Shown: positions 27,455 through 38,889, numbered from the stretch's first letter. The stretch is 64,000 bases of DNA from Fidelibacterota bacterium (GCA_002724735.1 PBPT01000016.1:232586-296585); one strand, 5' to 3'. Numbers and translations: made by a program. Notes: generated by a model not told the origin, from the letters alone.

Positions 27455-28390
27455 ATGGCAAGAAGCACTGCAATTTTTATTAATGGTGGAGCAGGAAGAG
27501 TTGTTTGCTCGATTCCTGCACTTGAAAAGTTTCACGAAGAAAATCCAGATGACAACTTTTTAGTTGTATGTGAGGGAGGTTCTGATTTTTTTAAAGGACA
27601 TCCTGTGCTACATGCAAAAGCATATGATCATTGGCACAAAAATTTATTCGAAGATAAGCTCAAAGATATGAATATGCTTAGTCCAGAACCATACAGGGTT
27701 TGGGAATACTATAATCAAAAATGCAGTTTATCACAAGCATATGATATTGCAATCAACAATCAAGGTGTAAGAGACTTACCTAAGCCCACTATTAAGCTTA
27801 GTAAAGGTGAACTTATGCGGGCTTCTACAGTAATAAAAGAAGTAAGAGAAAAAACCGAAAGAGAAAAAATAATTGTTATTCAACCTTTTGGTAAAGGTAT
27901 TATTGAAGAAGGCGGCATGCTAACAGATTTTAGCGGTAGAAGTATTGAGCCTACAAATTTAGTCAACATGGTTAAGGCACTTTCTAAAAACTATGGTATA
28001 ATTTTTATGGGAGAAATAGCTATTGACTTTAAAGAACATGGTGTAGACAGACCAATTGCTGTACCTAAAGGAACTGATTTGAGAACTTGGACAGCATTAA
28101 TAGCCGAAGCTGATTACTTTGTGGGCTGTGATAGTGTAGGACAACATCTTGCTTATGCAACAGGTATTCCGTCCACGGTTGTCATTGGAAGTACATTTCC
28201 TATTAATACTTCCTATCCAAATTGTGAATCATTTAATATAATGGACATGGGCGAACTTTCAAGAGTATACAGCCCGATTAGAGTGACTGTAGATGAATTT
28301 TCAGACAGAGTAAACGAAGGCATTATGCAAATGAATGACAAAATAGAAACCCATATTGTAGAAGAAATCGATAAGCATTTAGGCGAGTAA
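27455..28390 (+). CDS. Glycosyltransferase family 9 (heptosyltransferase)-like protein
   Basis: FINGGAGRVVCSIPALEKFHEENPDDNFLVVCE N-terminus and ADYFVGCDSVGQHLAYATGIPSTVVIGST C-terminal GT9-like motif. Confidence 0.65.
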   Translation: MARSTAIFINGGAGRVVCSIPALEKFHEENPDDNFLVVCEGGSDFFKGHPVLHAKAYDHWHKNLFEDKLKDMNMLSPEPYRVWEYYNQKCSLSQAYDIAINNQGVRDLPKPTIKLSKGELMRASTVIKEVREKTEREKIIVIQPFGKGIIEEGGMLTDFSGRSIEPTNLVNMVKALSKNYGIIFMGEIAIDFKEHGVDRPIAVPKGTDLRTWTALIAEADYFVGCDSVGQHLAYATGIPSTVVIGSTFPINTSYPNCESFNIMDMGELSRVYSPIRVTVDEFSDRVNEGIMQMNDKIETHIVEEIDKHLGE

Positions 28391-28392
28391 TC

Positions 28393-29361
28393 TTGGCTAG
28401 ACTTTTCACATTCGGTTGTAGTTTCTCTCTAGTTGATTGGCCGACGTGGGCAACAATACTATGCTACGATACAGATTATGACAAGGCAGAAAACTGGGGG
28501 CTTCCTGGTATAGGCAATCTTGGTATTGCACAGAGATTAGCTGAATGCCATTCAAAAAACAAATTTACAAAAGACGATACAATAATTGTACAATGGTCTT
28601 CCCATTTAAGAAATGATTATCACTTATTCAAAAAAACTAGTAAGACTTGGATAGATTCTGGACTTCCGGAAAAAAATAAAGAATCGGCTTGGTTAACTAA
28701 AGGTTCTATGTTTAACATGCATAATACATCTATATATAACAGAGTATGGTTAGATCATTTTTTTAGTGAGCAGACATACGTTATGTATTCACTAAATGCA
28801 ATAACACTTGCTCAAGCACTTTTAAAATCTGTAGGCTGTACATGGTTTATGACTAGTATAGGAGATTTTCAAAAATTAGGTGCAGATTTTTTAAATTTTA
28901 ATGGCGACGGAGAATCAACTGATGCAGAAGGTAATCTACTAGAAAGATATCCTGAATTTGAACATTATGTAAACATGATATGGAATGATAATAAAGAGTA
29001 TTGGTTAAAACCTATTGGTAATCATGTTTGGGAAGGACAAAAATTAGGAAAGGAACAATTCTTAACCGACTCTAATCGTGTATACAAGTTTGGTAACACA
29101 AATGCTTCTACAAAGAAACAGCAACCTTATTGGTGGGATCCTCATCCTTCTACAGACGGCGCGGCTTCGTGGCTATTGGAAATATTGTTGCCAGCTTTGA
29201 AGAAAAATATTAAATTTAATGATAAACAAAGTAGTATAATCAAAGGCATAAACAGCATTTATAAATCAGTGCCGGACATAGATTTGTTTACCTTTAGAGA
29301 GCAAGTAAGAAATTATTGTTTTGAAAATGATATAAACTTAATGGAAACAACAGGATATTAA
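28393..29361 (+). CDS. SGNH/GDSL-hydrolase-like protein (TTG start)
   Basis: LFTFGCSFS nucleophile block and DPHPSTDGAASWLL C-terminal D-x-x-H block. Confidence 0.5.
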   Translation: MARLFTFGCSFSLVDWPTWATILCYDTDYDKAENWGLPGIGNLGIAQRLAECHSKNKFTKDDTIIVQWSSHLRNDYHLFKKTSKTWIDSGLPEKNKESAWLTKGSMFNMHNTSIYNRVWLDHFFSEQTYVMYSLNAITLAQALLKSVGCTWFMTSIGDFQKLGADFLNFNGDGESTDAEGNLLERYPEFEHYVNMIWNDNKEYWLKPIGNHVWEGQKLGKEQFLTDSNRVYKFGNTNASTKKQQPYWWDPHPSTDGAASWLLEILLPALKKNIKFNDKQSSIIKGINSIYKSVPDIDLFTFREQVRNYCFENDINLMETTGY

Positions 29362-31167
29362 ATGACTAAACCAATATGGATCGCAGGAATAGCTAGAGGA
29401 CATAACGCAGGTGTATGTTTGTTAAAAGATGGCAAAATTGTTTTTAGTATCGAAGAAGAAAGACTTACTAGATTAAAATACGATGGCGGACCATTGGCTA
29501 GTATTCTTAAAATAAAAGAATATACTGACAGATTAGATTACTTAGTAATTGCACATACTACTGGATTAGAAGAAACTGCTGGTAAATTAGATTACTCTGG
29601 TGAAGATGTTTACACAGGTTTAGCTAGAAAAATAGGTTTATTGCATACACAAGATCCATCAAGCAGAGCAGAAGTAATTGATGTAGCAATGTATCATCAC
29701 AAAATGCATGCGGCAATGGCTTTTTATAGATCAGGATTTGACGAAGCTGTAGCGGTTATTGTTGATGGAGCTGGTACGTTTTTTCCATTGACCCACGAGG
29801 GCAATAGTATGACTATTTGGGAAACAGAAAGTATTTACAAATGTCAGTATCCTGATAAATTTAAAACTCTACACAAAAGTATAGGTGCAAGAGAAGCTAT
29901 ACCAGGTGCAGTAGTTGATAATTGGGATGCCACTAATTGGGGCGAGCCTAATACAAATTATACTGCTTTTATTCATGATCGTGCAGGAATTGTTAAAGCA
30001 TATGAAGCTGTTACTGAATACTGTGGCTTTCAAGCTATTGAAGCAGGTAAAACTATGGGCCTTTCACCCTACGGTAAACCTAACGATAATATTCCTGCTA
30101 TTATGGATAACGAAGTAACACTACCAATTCCAACAACTAGTAGAAGTTTAATAGTACCAAGATATCCTAATGGAGCTGTTGTTAACAAAGGAATGTATGC
30201 AGAGTTAGATAATGAAGAATTAGCATTTGATCAGGAAGATGTTACTTACTTAGAAAATAGAAGAGACTTAGCATATGCTGTACAACAAGAAACACAAGAA
30301 GCAGTAGTAAAGCTAATTAGACATGCTGTTGAAAAATCAAGATGTAAAAAAGTTGTGATAAGCGGAGGATACGGTTTAAACTGTGTAGCTAATTATCATT
30401 ACTTAGAAGCTTTAAAAGATGAAGGCATTGAAATTTATGTAGAGCCTATTTCTAATGATGCAGGCACAGCAATGGGTGCGGCATTACTTCAGCATTATAA
30501 AGTATCCCAAGATACAAAAGTTAATGCAAGAGCAGATAACGTATTTTTAGGTCCTAAATATGAATATTCAGAACAAGAAATTTATAGCACAGTTGAAAAA
30601 TATGATGCTGAAATTAAAGATGCAAATCATGAAGATGTAGTCGAACTTATGACTACAAAAAATATTGTTGCTTGTTTTCAAGGGCGATCAGAAAATGGAC
30701 CACGTGCATTAGGTAATAGAAGCTTGATGTTTGACCCTACTTATAAAGACGGAAAAGATTTTGTAAATGCAGTAAAACGTAGAGAATATTTCAGGCCTTT
30801 TGCTGGCAGTATACTAGAAGAAGATGCACATGATTGGTTTGATTTACGAGGAATGGATAGCAGTCCTACAATGATGTATGCTGTAAATTGTCAAGAAGGT
30901 GTAGAAGAAAAAATTCCTGCAATTATCCATGTAGACGGAACTTGTCGCATTCAAACTGTAAGTAGAGATCAAAATCCACATTATTACGATATTATTAAAG
31001 CATTTAAAGATAAAACAAACGTTCCAATTATTTTTAACACAAGTTTTAACTTAGGCGGTGAACCATTAGTAGAAACCCTTGATGATGCAATACGCACACT
31101 TGCTACCAGTGATATTGAGTATCTATACTTGCCAGAATTTGGAAAACTAATCATAGTAAATAACTGA
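29362..31167 (+). CDS. Carbamoyltransferase, NodU/CmcH family
   Basis: GIARGHNAGVCLLKDGKIVFSIEEERLTRLKYDGG; GGYGLNCVANY; GRSENGPRALGNRSLMFDP; FNTSFNLGGEPLVETLDDAIRT. Confidence 0.9.
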   Translation: MTKPIWIAGIARGHNAGVCLLKDGKIVFSIEEERLTRLKYDGGPLASILKIKEYTDRLDYLVIAHTTGLEETAGKLDYSGEDVYTGLARKIGLLHTQDPSSRAEVIDVAMYHHKMHAAMAFYRSGFDEAVAVIVDGAGTFFPLTHEGNSMTIWETESIYKCQYPDKFKTLHKSIGAREAIPGAVVDNWDATNWGEPNTNYTAFIHDRAGIVKAYEAVTEYCGFQAIEAGKTMGLSPYGKPNDNIPAIMDNEVTLPIPTTSRSLIVPRYPNGAVVNKGMYAELDNEELAFDQEDVTYLENRRDLAYAVQQETQEAVVKLIRHAVEKSRCKKVVISGGYGLNCVANYHYLEALKDEGIEIYVEPISNDAGTAMGAALLQHYKVSQDTKVNARADNVFLGPKYEYSEQEIYSTVEKYDAEIKDANHEDVVELMTTKNIVACFQGRSENGPRALGNRSLMFDPTYKDGKDFVNAVKRREYFRPFAGSILEEDAHDWFDLRGMDSSPTMMYAVNCQEGVEEKIPAIIHVDGTCRIQTVSRDQNPHYYDIIKAFKDKTNVPIIFNTSFNLGGEPLVETLDDAIRTLATSDIEYLYLPEFGKLIIVNN

Positions 31168-31173
31168 TAAATA
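31166..31173 (+). promoter_or_regulatory. T4-type late promoter
   Basis: GATAAATA. Confidence 0.6.
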
Positions 31174-31191
31174 TAATGACAAAGGATCATT

Positions 31192-31593
31192 ATGTTTAAC
31201 ATTGCAAATTACTTTAAAGACGGAATTAAAAAAACATTACTTCTTCGCAATAATGGTGCTACCTCTCATAATGGTCCATGGAAACAAGCTTATACAAATA
31301 CACAAGTAGAACGCTGGCATGCAGGTGAATTTAGCACAGCAGAATTTACAATCTCAATAGACTATAACAATGCTAATAAAGAAATAATCAAGTGTATTGT
31401 TGCAGTAGGTGTAGACTATGCTAATCTAAATGCATTTTCTCGTAGCAATTTAGGCAACGATCTTGTAGACCTGTCAGTCACAGTAAATCAATCATATGTT
31501 GACTTACTTATAACAGCTAAAACAGGATATGAAGGTGCGAAGTTTATTTACACTGCAAATTACTTTCAAAACCAAAATCCATTAACTAGTTGA
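31192..31593 (+). CDS. Hypothetical protein
   Basis: Intact ORF, RBS aagga, late promoter upstream. Confidence 0.45.
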   Translation: MFNIANYFKDGIKKTLLLRNNGATSHNGPWKQAYTNTQVERWHAGEFSTAEFTISIDYNNANKEIIKCIVAVGVDYANLNAFSRSNLGNDLVDLSVTVNQSYVDLLITAKTGYEGAKFIYTANYFQNQNPLTS

Positions 31594-31606
31594 CATTCAT
31601 AACTAG

Positions 31607-31614
31607 GCTAAATA
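31607..31614 (+). promoter_or_regulatory. T4-type late promoter (GCTAAATA)
   Basis: GCTAAATATACTATATGGAG upstream of the 31633 gene. Confidence 0.6.
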
Positions 31615-31632
31615 TACTATATGGAGTAAAGA

Positions 31633-32505
31633 ATGCCAACGACAGTTAATACGCCTTTTAGATCAGAATACGGGTTCAAGAGCCCTAATTTTACAGTAGA
31701 CGCTAACGGAAATATATCTGCTAGTACTTTAACTTTATCTGTAGATAATTCTGAAGCAGGATTAGCGGCAGATTACGACTTTGTGGAAGCCGCAGGCAAT
31801 TTCAGATTTGATGGCCAATTAAATAATCAACCTGGCATAACCGTATATAGAAATCAAACATCTACAATAGATTTAGCATTTACAACTTTAGTTTTTAAAA
31901 TCTTTAGTAGTGTTACACCTGGATCAACAGCAGTTTATAGTAGTGGTTTAAGGCACAGTGATAGTACAGTTGGAGACTCTGCACAAGGAAAAAGCTCAGG
32001 AAGACTAACATGGACTATTCCTTTATCTGCACCAGATACATTGTATTATGGTAATGTAGATGGTACAGTGTATGGTGTAATTACAGTTTTAGATCAAGCA
32101 AGAAACTTTAGTGAAGTTAGTATCACAAATACTACACAAAGTACAAGTGTTTCAACTGGTGCTTTAAAAGTATCCGGAGGTTTGGGCGTAGTAGGAAATG
32201 CAAATATTGGCGGTACAATGAGTGTTGCTAGTATGATATCAGCTACTGGCGGAGTAACAGGAGATCTTAATGGCTCTGTATATTCAGATAACAGTACTTT
32301 GTTAGTCGATAGTGTAAACGGAAGAATAGTAGGACCTATAAATAACAGTACAATTGATAATACAACAATAGGTGCAACTACACCATCAACAGCATCTTTT
32401 ACAACCGCAACACTAAGTGGCGCAGTATCAGGAGTAACAGCAGTGCCAAACAAAAAATATGTAGATGAAACATCAACAGCGTTTGCGATAGCATTTGGGA
32501 TTTAA
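31633..32505 (+). CDS. Tail fibre-like/virion protein
   Basis: VSTGALKVSGGLGVVGNANIGGTMSV and PSTASFTTATLSG motifs; fibre-type repeats. Confidence 0.55.
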   Translation: MPTTVNTPFRSEYGFKSPNFTVDANGNISASTLTLSVDNSEAGLAADYDFVEAAGNFRFDGQLNNQPGITVYRNQTSTIDLAFTTLVFKIFSSVTPGSTAVYSSGLRHSDSTVGDSAQGKSSGRLTWTIPLSAPDTLYYGNVDGTVYGVITVLDQARNFSEVSITNTTQSTSVSTGALKVSGGLGVVGNANIGGTMSVASMISATGGVTGDLNGSVYSDNSTLLVDSVNGRIVGPINNSTIDNTTIGATTPSTASFTTATLSGAVSGVTAVPNKKYVDETSTAFAIAFGI

Positions 32506-32511
32506 AAGAAT

Positions 32512-35500
32512 ATGGCAAAGACACAAATAAAAAATTACGTATTTAAGCCAGGAATGAGTGCAACAGGATACGTATATCCAAATGCATATGCTTTGCTTTG
32601 GGGGAACAAATATTACTTACAAAAAGAAGCGGTTGCATGGATAGAGGCGCAAGTTACAGCAGGAGCCACAGGATTTTCAGGATATACTTATAGTGTAACA
32701 CAGTGGGAAACAGAAATAGGAAAAGTTATCGATGCTTGGGCATGGGACTTAAGATATGGCGGAAATGAAGAAACAAGGAAAGTCGCTAGTGATTTTTGGG
32801 AAGGTACTGTATCGCAATTCGATGGTGATAGACAAGCTGAAGTAAAAACATATGAAAAAATTAGAGATATAATTAGAGACTTTTTATTTACAAATAGTGC
32901 ATATTCTGGTAATCAAACACAGGTAATACAAACTACAGATACAACTGGCGACAATGCAGAAGCTGGTGCTATAGTTAGGATAAACGAACTTGCTGGAATA
33001 GTCATAAATGTAATAAATTTAGGATTAGATCAGCTCCCTGTTTTAGTAGATACAGGAGTAGGAAATATTAAAGTCCAAGGTCGTTGGGGTTTAGACGAAT
33101 TATTACTTGTTACTAACACAACAAAAAATGAAATCATATATAACTTTTCTAATGCAGAAAACGGTGGTACAGCAAAATTAATTACCAAAGGTTATGATTC
33201 TGATTTTGGAACATACTTACAAACAACTGATGCAATTACAAGAATATATTTTAATTACAATACTACCTCTCATGACGCAACTGATCATCTACAAGTTTTT
33301 GTAGAAAAAGTAGAAAATGGGAAAAGTGTTGTACAAGTAAGACCATATGATTTTGGTACTGATGCAATTGAGCGTATGCGTATTGCCCATCCTCTTAGTA
33401 TGCTTGACGCTGACTTCGAATATGGGTTACAGCCTACTAAATGGTCAGCTATAGGTACACTTAGAGGGTATCCAAGTGTTTATGAAATACCTGCAACAAA
33501 TACAGCAGTACAAAATGTAACGACTGACGCAAGTACAGGTACTGGAGGCATAGGTGCTAGTTTAATTACTGTCACTACAGTAGTTGCACACGGATTTGAA
33601 GACGGACAACCTATTACAATTAAAGCATTAGAAGATAGTGTTGTTGGAGCCGCTAGAGCAGAAGGCTCATTTGTAATTAATAGCGTAACGGGTGATAAAA
33701 CTTTTAACTATTATGCAAAGGCCAAAGTAGGAACAAATAACGGTGAAGTTTTAGTTACAACATACTGTCAATTACGCAAAGCTGGATTTTATACTGGAGC
33801 ATCAATAAGTCAGCCAACATTTACTATAGCTAGTAATGGTTCATCGGGAAGTTTTACGACACAATTAGCTGTAGCAAGTGGAAGCACTATTTTACCGTTT
33901 GACGGCGCGGCACCAGAAGTAGGTTCTCCATTAACACAAGCTAGTATCCCTGCTGGTTCACAAGTAACACAAATTATTGATACAAGTGCAGGCGGCGGAA
34001 CATTTTTAACTTTGACTACAACAGCAAATGCGGCACCAAACACTGATACTTTGCAAGTTACAGACACAGCAGGTTTGGCTGCAAATATGGCTGTTGATAG
34101 AGGAGACGGTACAGCAATATATGTGCAAACAATAGGTACTGGTGCTTCAGGACTAGGAGTACAGTTCAGCGGTAATTTTGTTAATACAAGAATTGGTAAT
34201 GTTGTAAACTATACTGAAATAAGCGGTTCAAATGTATCAGCTAATGGAGCAGATGCTACTTTTAATATATCTCCTTCAGGAGATTCAAGTAACACTTACG
34301 TATTGAATAGTGTAGCAAATGGCGGATACGGTTATGTAGCAGGAGATACTATTAAAGTCCTAGGTAATTTGCTAGGCGGAGAAACACCAGCTAATGATGC
34401 AACAATATTTGTAACTTCTGTTAATAGTGACGGTGACATTAATACAGCAACAATAAGCGGATTAAGCTTTAATGGATTTGCTATATTAACACCACTTTCT
34501 CATAATCCGTATGGTAATGCAGGCACAAATGCAAGCTTTAATGTTGAATATTTAAACACAACTTATACTGGTGTTACTATAAATAATGGCGGATCAGGAT
34601 ATGTCGTTGGTGATAGCATAGTATTAGGAGGTGATGTAATTCAACCTACAGGAGGTAGTGCAACACATAACAACTATGTTACAGTTAATACAGTTAGCTC
34701 AGGAGGTGAAATCCTAAGTTTAACTAACTTAACACAAACACCTACAAATAGAACTCCAGGTACATACTCAGGTGTTACTGCCTCTTCAGGCGGAGGTGGA
34801 GCAACATTTGACATTATAGTACAGCCAGCAGGCGGCCATAAAACTATGACTAACTTTGGTGCTAGTGATGCATCAAGAACGGCTGGCACATATACTAATG
34901 TTAGCGGTACAAGTACTGGATCAGGAGTAGTTGGAACATTTGACATCACGGTCAACGCTATTGGTGCTGTTCTTAGCGTAGTAGTAAAAACAATAGGATC
35001 AGGACACTCAGTAAGCGACACAATTACAATTCAAGATAGTTCGCTAGGAGGTGGCGGTGCAGCCGCTTTTACAATGGACGTAGGCACTATATCAACAGCA
35101 GGAGATATTGATTTAGAAGATATTACTATAGCTACTCCTGGATTAGGTAATGCTCAGGGATCAACTGTGACTATTGCAGATAGTGTTTTAGGTAACGGTG
35201 GAGCAAGTGCTATAACATTCGATGTTGGTTCTGTGGGATTAGCTGGAAGGATTACTGGCATTGCATTTACTACAACAAATGCTCCGCAAAGAGACGAAAC
35301 ATTTACAAATGTTGCATTTACTTCTAATACCGCAGGAGGTGACGGAAATGCTACATTTACAGTACAAGTCACAGGAGCAAGCTATCAGGTTACAGGTGGC
35401 GGCGGATTAAACTATCTTGTAGGAGAAACATTTACTATTGCAGGTAATGCCACTGGTTTAGGTGGAAGTTCTCCAATAAACGATATTACAGGTACCATAG

Positions 35501-38500
35501 CTAGTGTTGATGCAAATGGTGCAATCTTAACATATACTACTACTGGTACAGCAGTGAATGGAAGGACAGCATTAGGAGTTGTAGGCTCAAATAGACAAGG
35601 AACAGGTGCTACATTTAGAGTTGAACTTGGAGAAGGAGACTATACTGTTGACCTTACAGATGGTATACAAACTCCAGGTTCAGGATATGCTGTTGGACAA
35701 CAGTTAGTAATACCAGGTTCAAATTTAAGAGGCGCAAGTCCTGCTAATGATGCAACAATTACTATTACACAAGTAAGTAATGAAGCCGCTGGAGCGATAA
35801 CTGCTATAACCATTGCAGGTACAGCCTCACAACCAACAGGACCATATAATAGTGTAGCAGGTACTAATGTTCCAAACACAGGCACTAATGCTACATTTAA
35901 TATAAGAAGAAACTTTAGTTCATATGATAACATAACAGTATTCAACGGAGGAAGTGGTTATAAGGTTGGAGACAGAATTAATATTCCTGGCACAACACTT
36001 GATGGAGCCAGTCCTTTACACGATTTAGAACTATATGTGGATGCTGTCGGTGGAGATATAATAACAGCAGTAACAGGTACGTATACTATTGCTAACCCAG
36101 GAACTAACATAGATATTATATCTACGGTAACAATGTCAGAAGCTACAACAGGAACTATAGCTGTCAATCAAACAGTAAGTTATGCGGCCTTGGCAACATT
36201 AAATGTATCATTTCCTAATGCACATGGACTAGTGCCTGGAGATACATTTATTGTTAGTATCACATCTGATGATGGTGGATCAAACAATCATGCTTTAGCT
36301 GGAGGTTCTTTCTTTGCAACAGAAGTTCCCACATCAAATACACTAAGATATCAAGCACGTACTACAGGTGCAATTGATGTATCAGTTTCTCCTGTTAGTG
36401 GTATAGTTTACCCAAGACCAGACAGTTTCTTTGTACATAGACCGTATGATGGAGGTGTGCAACTTGGGACAGGAGGCCCACAACATGGTGCTCAAGCAAT
36501 ACGTCAAAGTAAAAAATATATTAGATATCAGTCAGGTAAAGGTATTATGTATACCACAGGTGCATTGTTTGCACCAAGCTATGATCTACAAAGTGTAGTA
36601 GCTGAGGATATTGAAGTTGATAGTTTAATTACAGTGGTCACTGATGACAATGATCATGGGGTACAAGTAGGCGGCGTAATACGTTTATTAGGTATTGAAA
36701 CAGAAGGTTATAACAGTGGACCTGACACAGCAGTTGGTGAAGAATTTGATTACACTGTTGTATCTGTTGTAGACGAAAGAACTTTTAAAGTTAGATCGAA
36801 AAGAAGGCTGGGTGCTACAACAGCAGTATTAGGCTTTGGAGCACAAATGAGTGTTGTAAGTTGGCACGGTGCAACTGTGCGTTCAGGAATATTTGATGAC
36901 CAAAACGGAATTTTATGGGAATTTGATGGTACACAAATTAGTGCAGTACAGCGTACTGGTACAAAACAGATTGCCGGAACAATAGCACTTAGCCAAGATT
37001 CAAACCTAGTAACAGGTACAAATACAAGATTTAGAGATCAATTAACAGCTGGCGATAGAATTATTATTAAAGGTATGACACATGTAGTTACAAATGTTAC
37101 CAACGATACTAGTTGCACAATAACACCAGACTGGCGCGGCGTAATTGATATTACAGGAGCTAAAGTAGCACTAGTAAGAGATAAAAAAGCAAAACAAAGT
37201 GAGTTTAATTTAGATAAATTAGACGGCACAGGACCAAGTGGCTATCATATGGATATAGCTAAAATGCAAATGATTGGAATACAATATACTTGGTATGGTG
37301 CTGGATTTATTGATTGGATGGTTAGAGGTGCAGACGGTAACTTTGTTTTTGCACATAGAATGCGTAATTCAAACGTAAACACAGAAGCATTTATGCGTTC
37401 AGGTAACTTGCCTGTTAGGTACGAAGTAACAAACGAAGGTCCTCCAGGTAAACTTAAGACAGCAATGACAAACAATCAAACAACTATCGAACTAGAAGAT
37501 AGTAGCTTCTTTCCATATCAAGCCACAGTGTATATTGATAACGAAGTAATGACATACACAGCTAATAATAAGGCAACAAATACATTGACTGGAGTTACTA
37601 GAAATGCTAGCTTACTTACATTCCAAGCAGGAGCAGAACGTAGTTATACAGGAGGTCCTGCTACTACACACGATGCAAGGACCGGTGTAATAATTATATC
37701 ACAAACAATTACTCCATTAATTAGTCATTGGGGTAGTGCGTTCCTAACAGACGGTGGATTTGATGAAGATCGTGGATATATTTTTAGTTATGCTGAAACT
37801 GGTATTGCTGTTAGTACTACAAAACAGACTGCATTTATGATGCGTTTAGCACCTAGTGTTTCTAATGCTATTACAGGTGATTTAGGAGAAAGAGAACTAC
37901 TTAATCGTGCTCAGCTATTGCTGATGGGTCTTGAAGTTACATCAGAATCAGGAAGCGGTGGTATTGTTGTTGAAGGTGTGCTTAATCCTCAAAATTATCC
38001 ACTTAACCCCTCAGATGTAAATTGGTCAGGATTGAGTGGAGTTGCACAAGGTGGACAACCTAGTTTTGCTCAGATAGCATCAGGTGGTGGTGTTACTTGG
38101 ACAACAGGTGAATCAGCTACAACTGCTAATATGACATCTGTGGCTGCTCTTACTGCACAAGTAAACAGCGGTACATATTCTAACTGGCCTGGTAGTAGAT
38201 ATGTAGAGGTTAGTGGATCAGACTATAGAGCGGTATTTGGTAGTAATGATATAAATTTTGTACTAGGTAAATCTATTACAGGTACACATATACCAGCTAA
38301 TACAACTATTGTAGATGGATATATTCCATCCAGTAATAACTGGGGATACTTTAGACTTTCTAAAAATACAACAGGTAGTATACCAGGAGGATCAATTGAT
38401 CACTATACTATTGCTTACAACGCGGCACTTGTTAATAAAAACTATGCTTACTTAACTACAGCAAGTGTAGATAGTGCGGGTACAGTAGTTGGTACTGCTA

Positions 38501-38889
38501 TTACAGGAATAAGCGGTGGAGGTACGTTCCCTGCTAACACTTATGTAAGTAATATTACATCAACTACGTGGGCAAGTTATACTTTTTATGAAATATCATT
38601 TAATAACGCATTCACTGGAACACTTGCACTAGGATCAGGAACAATTGAAGCAACATTTGAACAACCACCGTTTGCTCAGCCTGGAGAAACTGTGTTCTCA
38701 TTTATTGCTGTGCCTGGAGAGAGATCTACACTAGATCTTGCTCAGTTGAAAGAGTTAACAAATACGCCATTAGGTGGCAGAGGAACATTTCCTAATGGAC
38801 CTGACGTTTTAGCTATTAATGTGTATAAAGTGACTGGCTCAGATATTAATTCGAATATTATTATTAAATGGGGTGAAGCTCAAGCTTAA
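32512..38889 (+). CDS. Giant virion structural protein (2125 aa)
   Basis: Single ORF; N-terminal IDAWAWDLRYGGN module; multiple GSGYxVGDxxxIxG repeats. Confidence 0.65.
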   Translation: MAKTQIKNYVFKPGMSATGYVYPNAYALLWGNKYYLQKEAVAWIEAQVTAGATGFSGYTYSVTQWETEIGKVIDAWAWDLRYGGNEETRKVASDFWEGTVSQFDGDRQAEVKTYEKIRDIIRDFLFTNSAYSGNQTQVIQTTDTTGDNAEAGAIVRINELAGIVINVINLGLDQLPVLVDTGVGNIKVQGRWGLDELLLVTNTTKNEIIYNFSNAENGGTAKLITKGYDSDFGTYLQTTDAITRIYFNYNTTSHDATDHLQVFVEKVENGKSVVQVRPYDFGTDAIERMRIAHPLSMLDADFEYGLQPTKWSAIGTLRGYPSVYEIPATNTAVQNVTTDASTGTGGIGASLITVTTVVAHGFEDGQPITIKALEDSVVGAARAEGSFVINSVTGDKTFNYYAKAKVGTNNGEVLVTTYCQLRKAGFYTGASISQPTFTIASNGSSGSFTTQLAVASGSTILPFDGAAPEVGSPLTQASIPAGSQVTQIIDTSAGGGTFLTLTTTANAAPNTDTLQVTDTAGLAANMAVDRGDGTAIYVQTIGTGASGLGVQFSGNFVNTRIGNVVNYTEISGSNVSANGADATFNISPSGDSSNTYVLNSVANGGYGYVAGDTIKVLGNLLGGETPANDATIFVTSVNSDGDINTATISGLSFNGFAILTPLSHNPYGNAGTNASFNVEYLNTTYTGVTINNGGSGYVVGDSIVLGGDVIQPTGGSATHNNYVTVNTVSSGGEILSLTNLTQTPTNRTPGTYSGVTASSGGGGATFDIIVQPAGGHKTMTNFGASDASRTAGTYTNVSGTSTGSGVVGTFDITVNAIGAVLSVVVKTIGSGHSVSDTITIQDSSLGGGGAAAFTMDVGTISTAGDIDLEDITIATPGLGNAQGSTVTIADSVLGNGGASAITFDVGSVGLAGRITGIAFTTTNAPQRDETFTNVAFTSNTAGGDGNATFTVQVTGASYQVTGGGGLNYLVGETFTIAGNATGLGGSSPINDITGTIASVDANGAILTYTTTGTAVNGRTALGVVGSNRQGTGATFRVELGEGDYTVDLTDGIQTPGSGYAVGQQLVIPGSNLRGASPANDATITITQVSNEAAGAITAITIAGTASQPTGPYNSVAGTNVPNTGTNATFNIRRNFSSYDNITVFNGGSGYKVGDRINIPGTTLDGASPLHDLELYVDAVGGDIITAVTGTYTIANPGTNIDIISTVTMSEATTGTIAVNQTVSYAALATLNVSFPNAHGLVPGDTFIVSITSDDGGSNNHALAGGSFFATEVPTSNTLRYQARTTGAIDVSVSPVSGIVYPRPDSFFVHRPYDGGVQLGTGGPQHGAQAIRQSKKYIRYQSGKGIMYTTGALFAPSYDLQSVVAEDIEVDSLITVVTDDNDHGVQVGGVIRLLGIETEGYNSGPDTAVGEEFDYTVVSVVDERTFKVRSKRRLGATTAVLGFGAQMSVVSWHGATVRSGIFDDQNGILWEFDGTQISAVQRTGTKQIAGTIALSQDSNLVTGTNTRFRDQLTAGDRIIIKGMTHVVTNVTNDTSCTITPDWRGVIDITGAKVALVRDKKAKQSEFNLDKLDGTGPSGYHMDIAKMQMIGIQYTWYGAGFIDWMVRGADGNFVFAHRMRNSNVNTEAFMRSGNLPVRYEVTNEGPPGKLKTAMTNNQTTIELEDSSFFPYQATVYIDNEVMTYTANNKATNTLTGVTRNASLLTFQAGAERSYTGGPATTHDARTGVIIISQTITPLISHWGSAFLTDGGFDEDRGYIFSYAETGIAVSTTKQTAFMMRLAPSVSNAITGDLGERELLNRAQLLLMGLEVTSESGSGGIVVEGVLNPQNYPLNPSDVNWSGLSGVAQGGQPSFAQIASGGGVTWTTGESATTANMTSVAALTAQVNSGTYSNWPGSRYVEVSGSDYRAVFGSNDINFVLGKSITGTHIPANTTIVDGYIPSSNNWGYFRLSKNTTGSIPGGSIDHYTIAYNAALVNKNYAYLTTASVDSAGTVVGTAITGISGGGTFPANTYVSNITSTTWASYTFYEISFNNAFTGTLALGSGTIEATFEQPPFAQPGETVFSFIAVPGERSTLDLAQLKELTNTPLGGRGTFPNGPDVLAINVYKVTGSDINSNIIIKWGEAQA

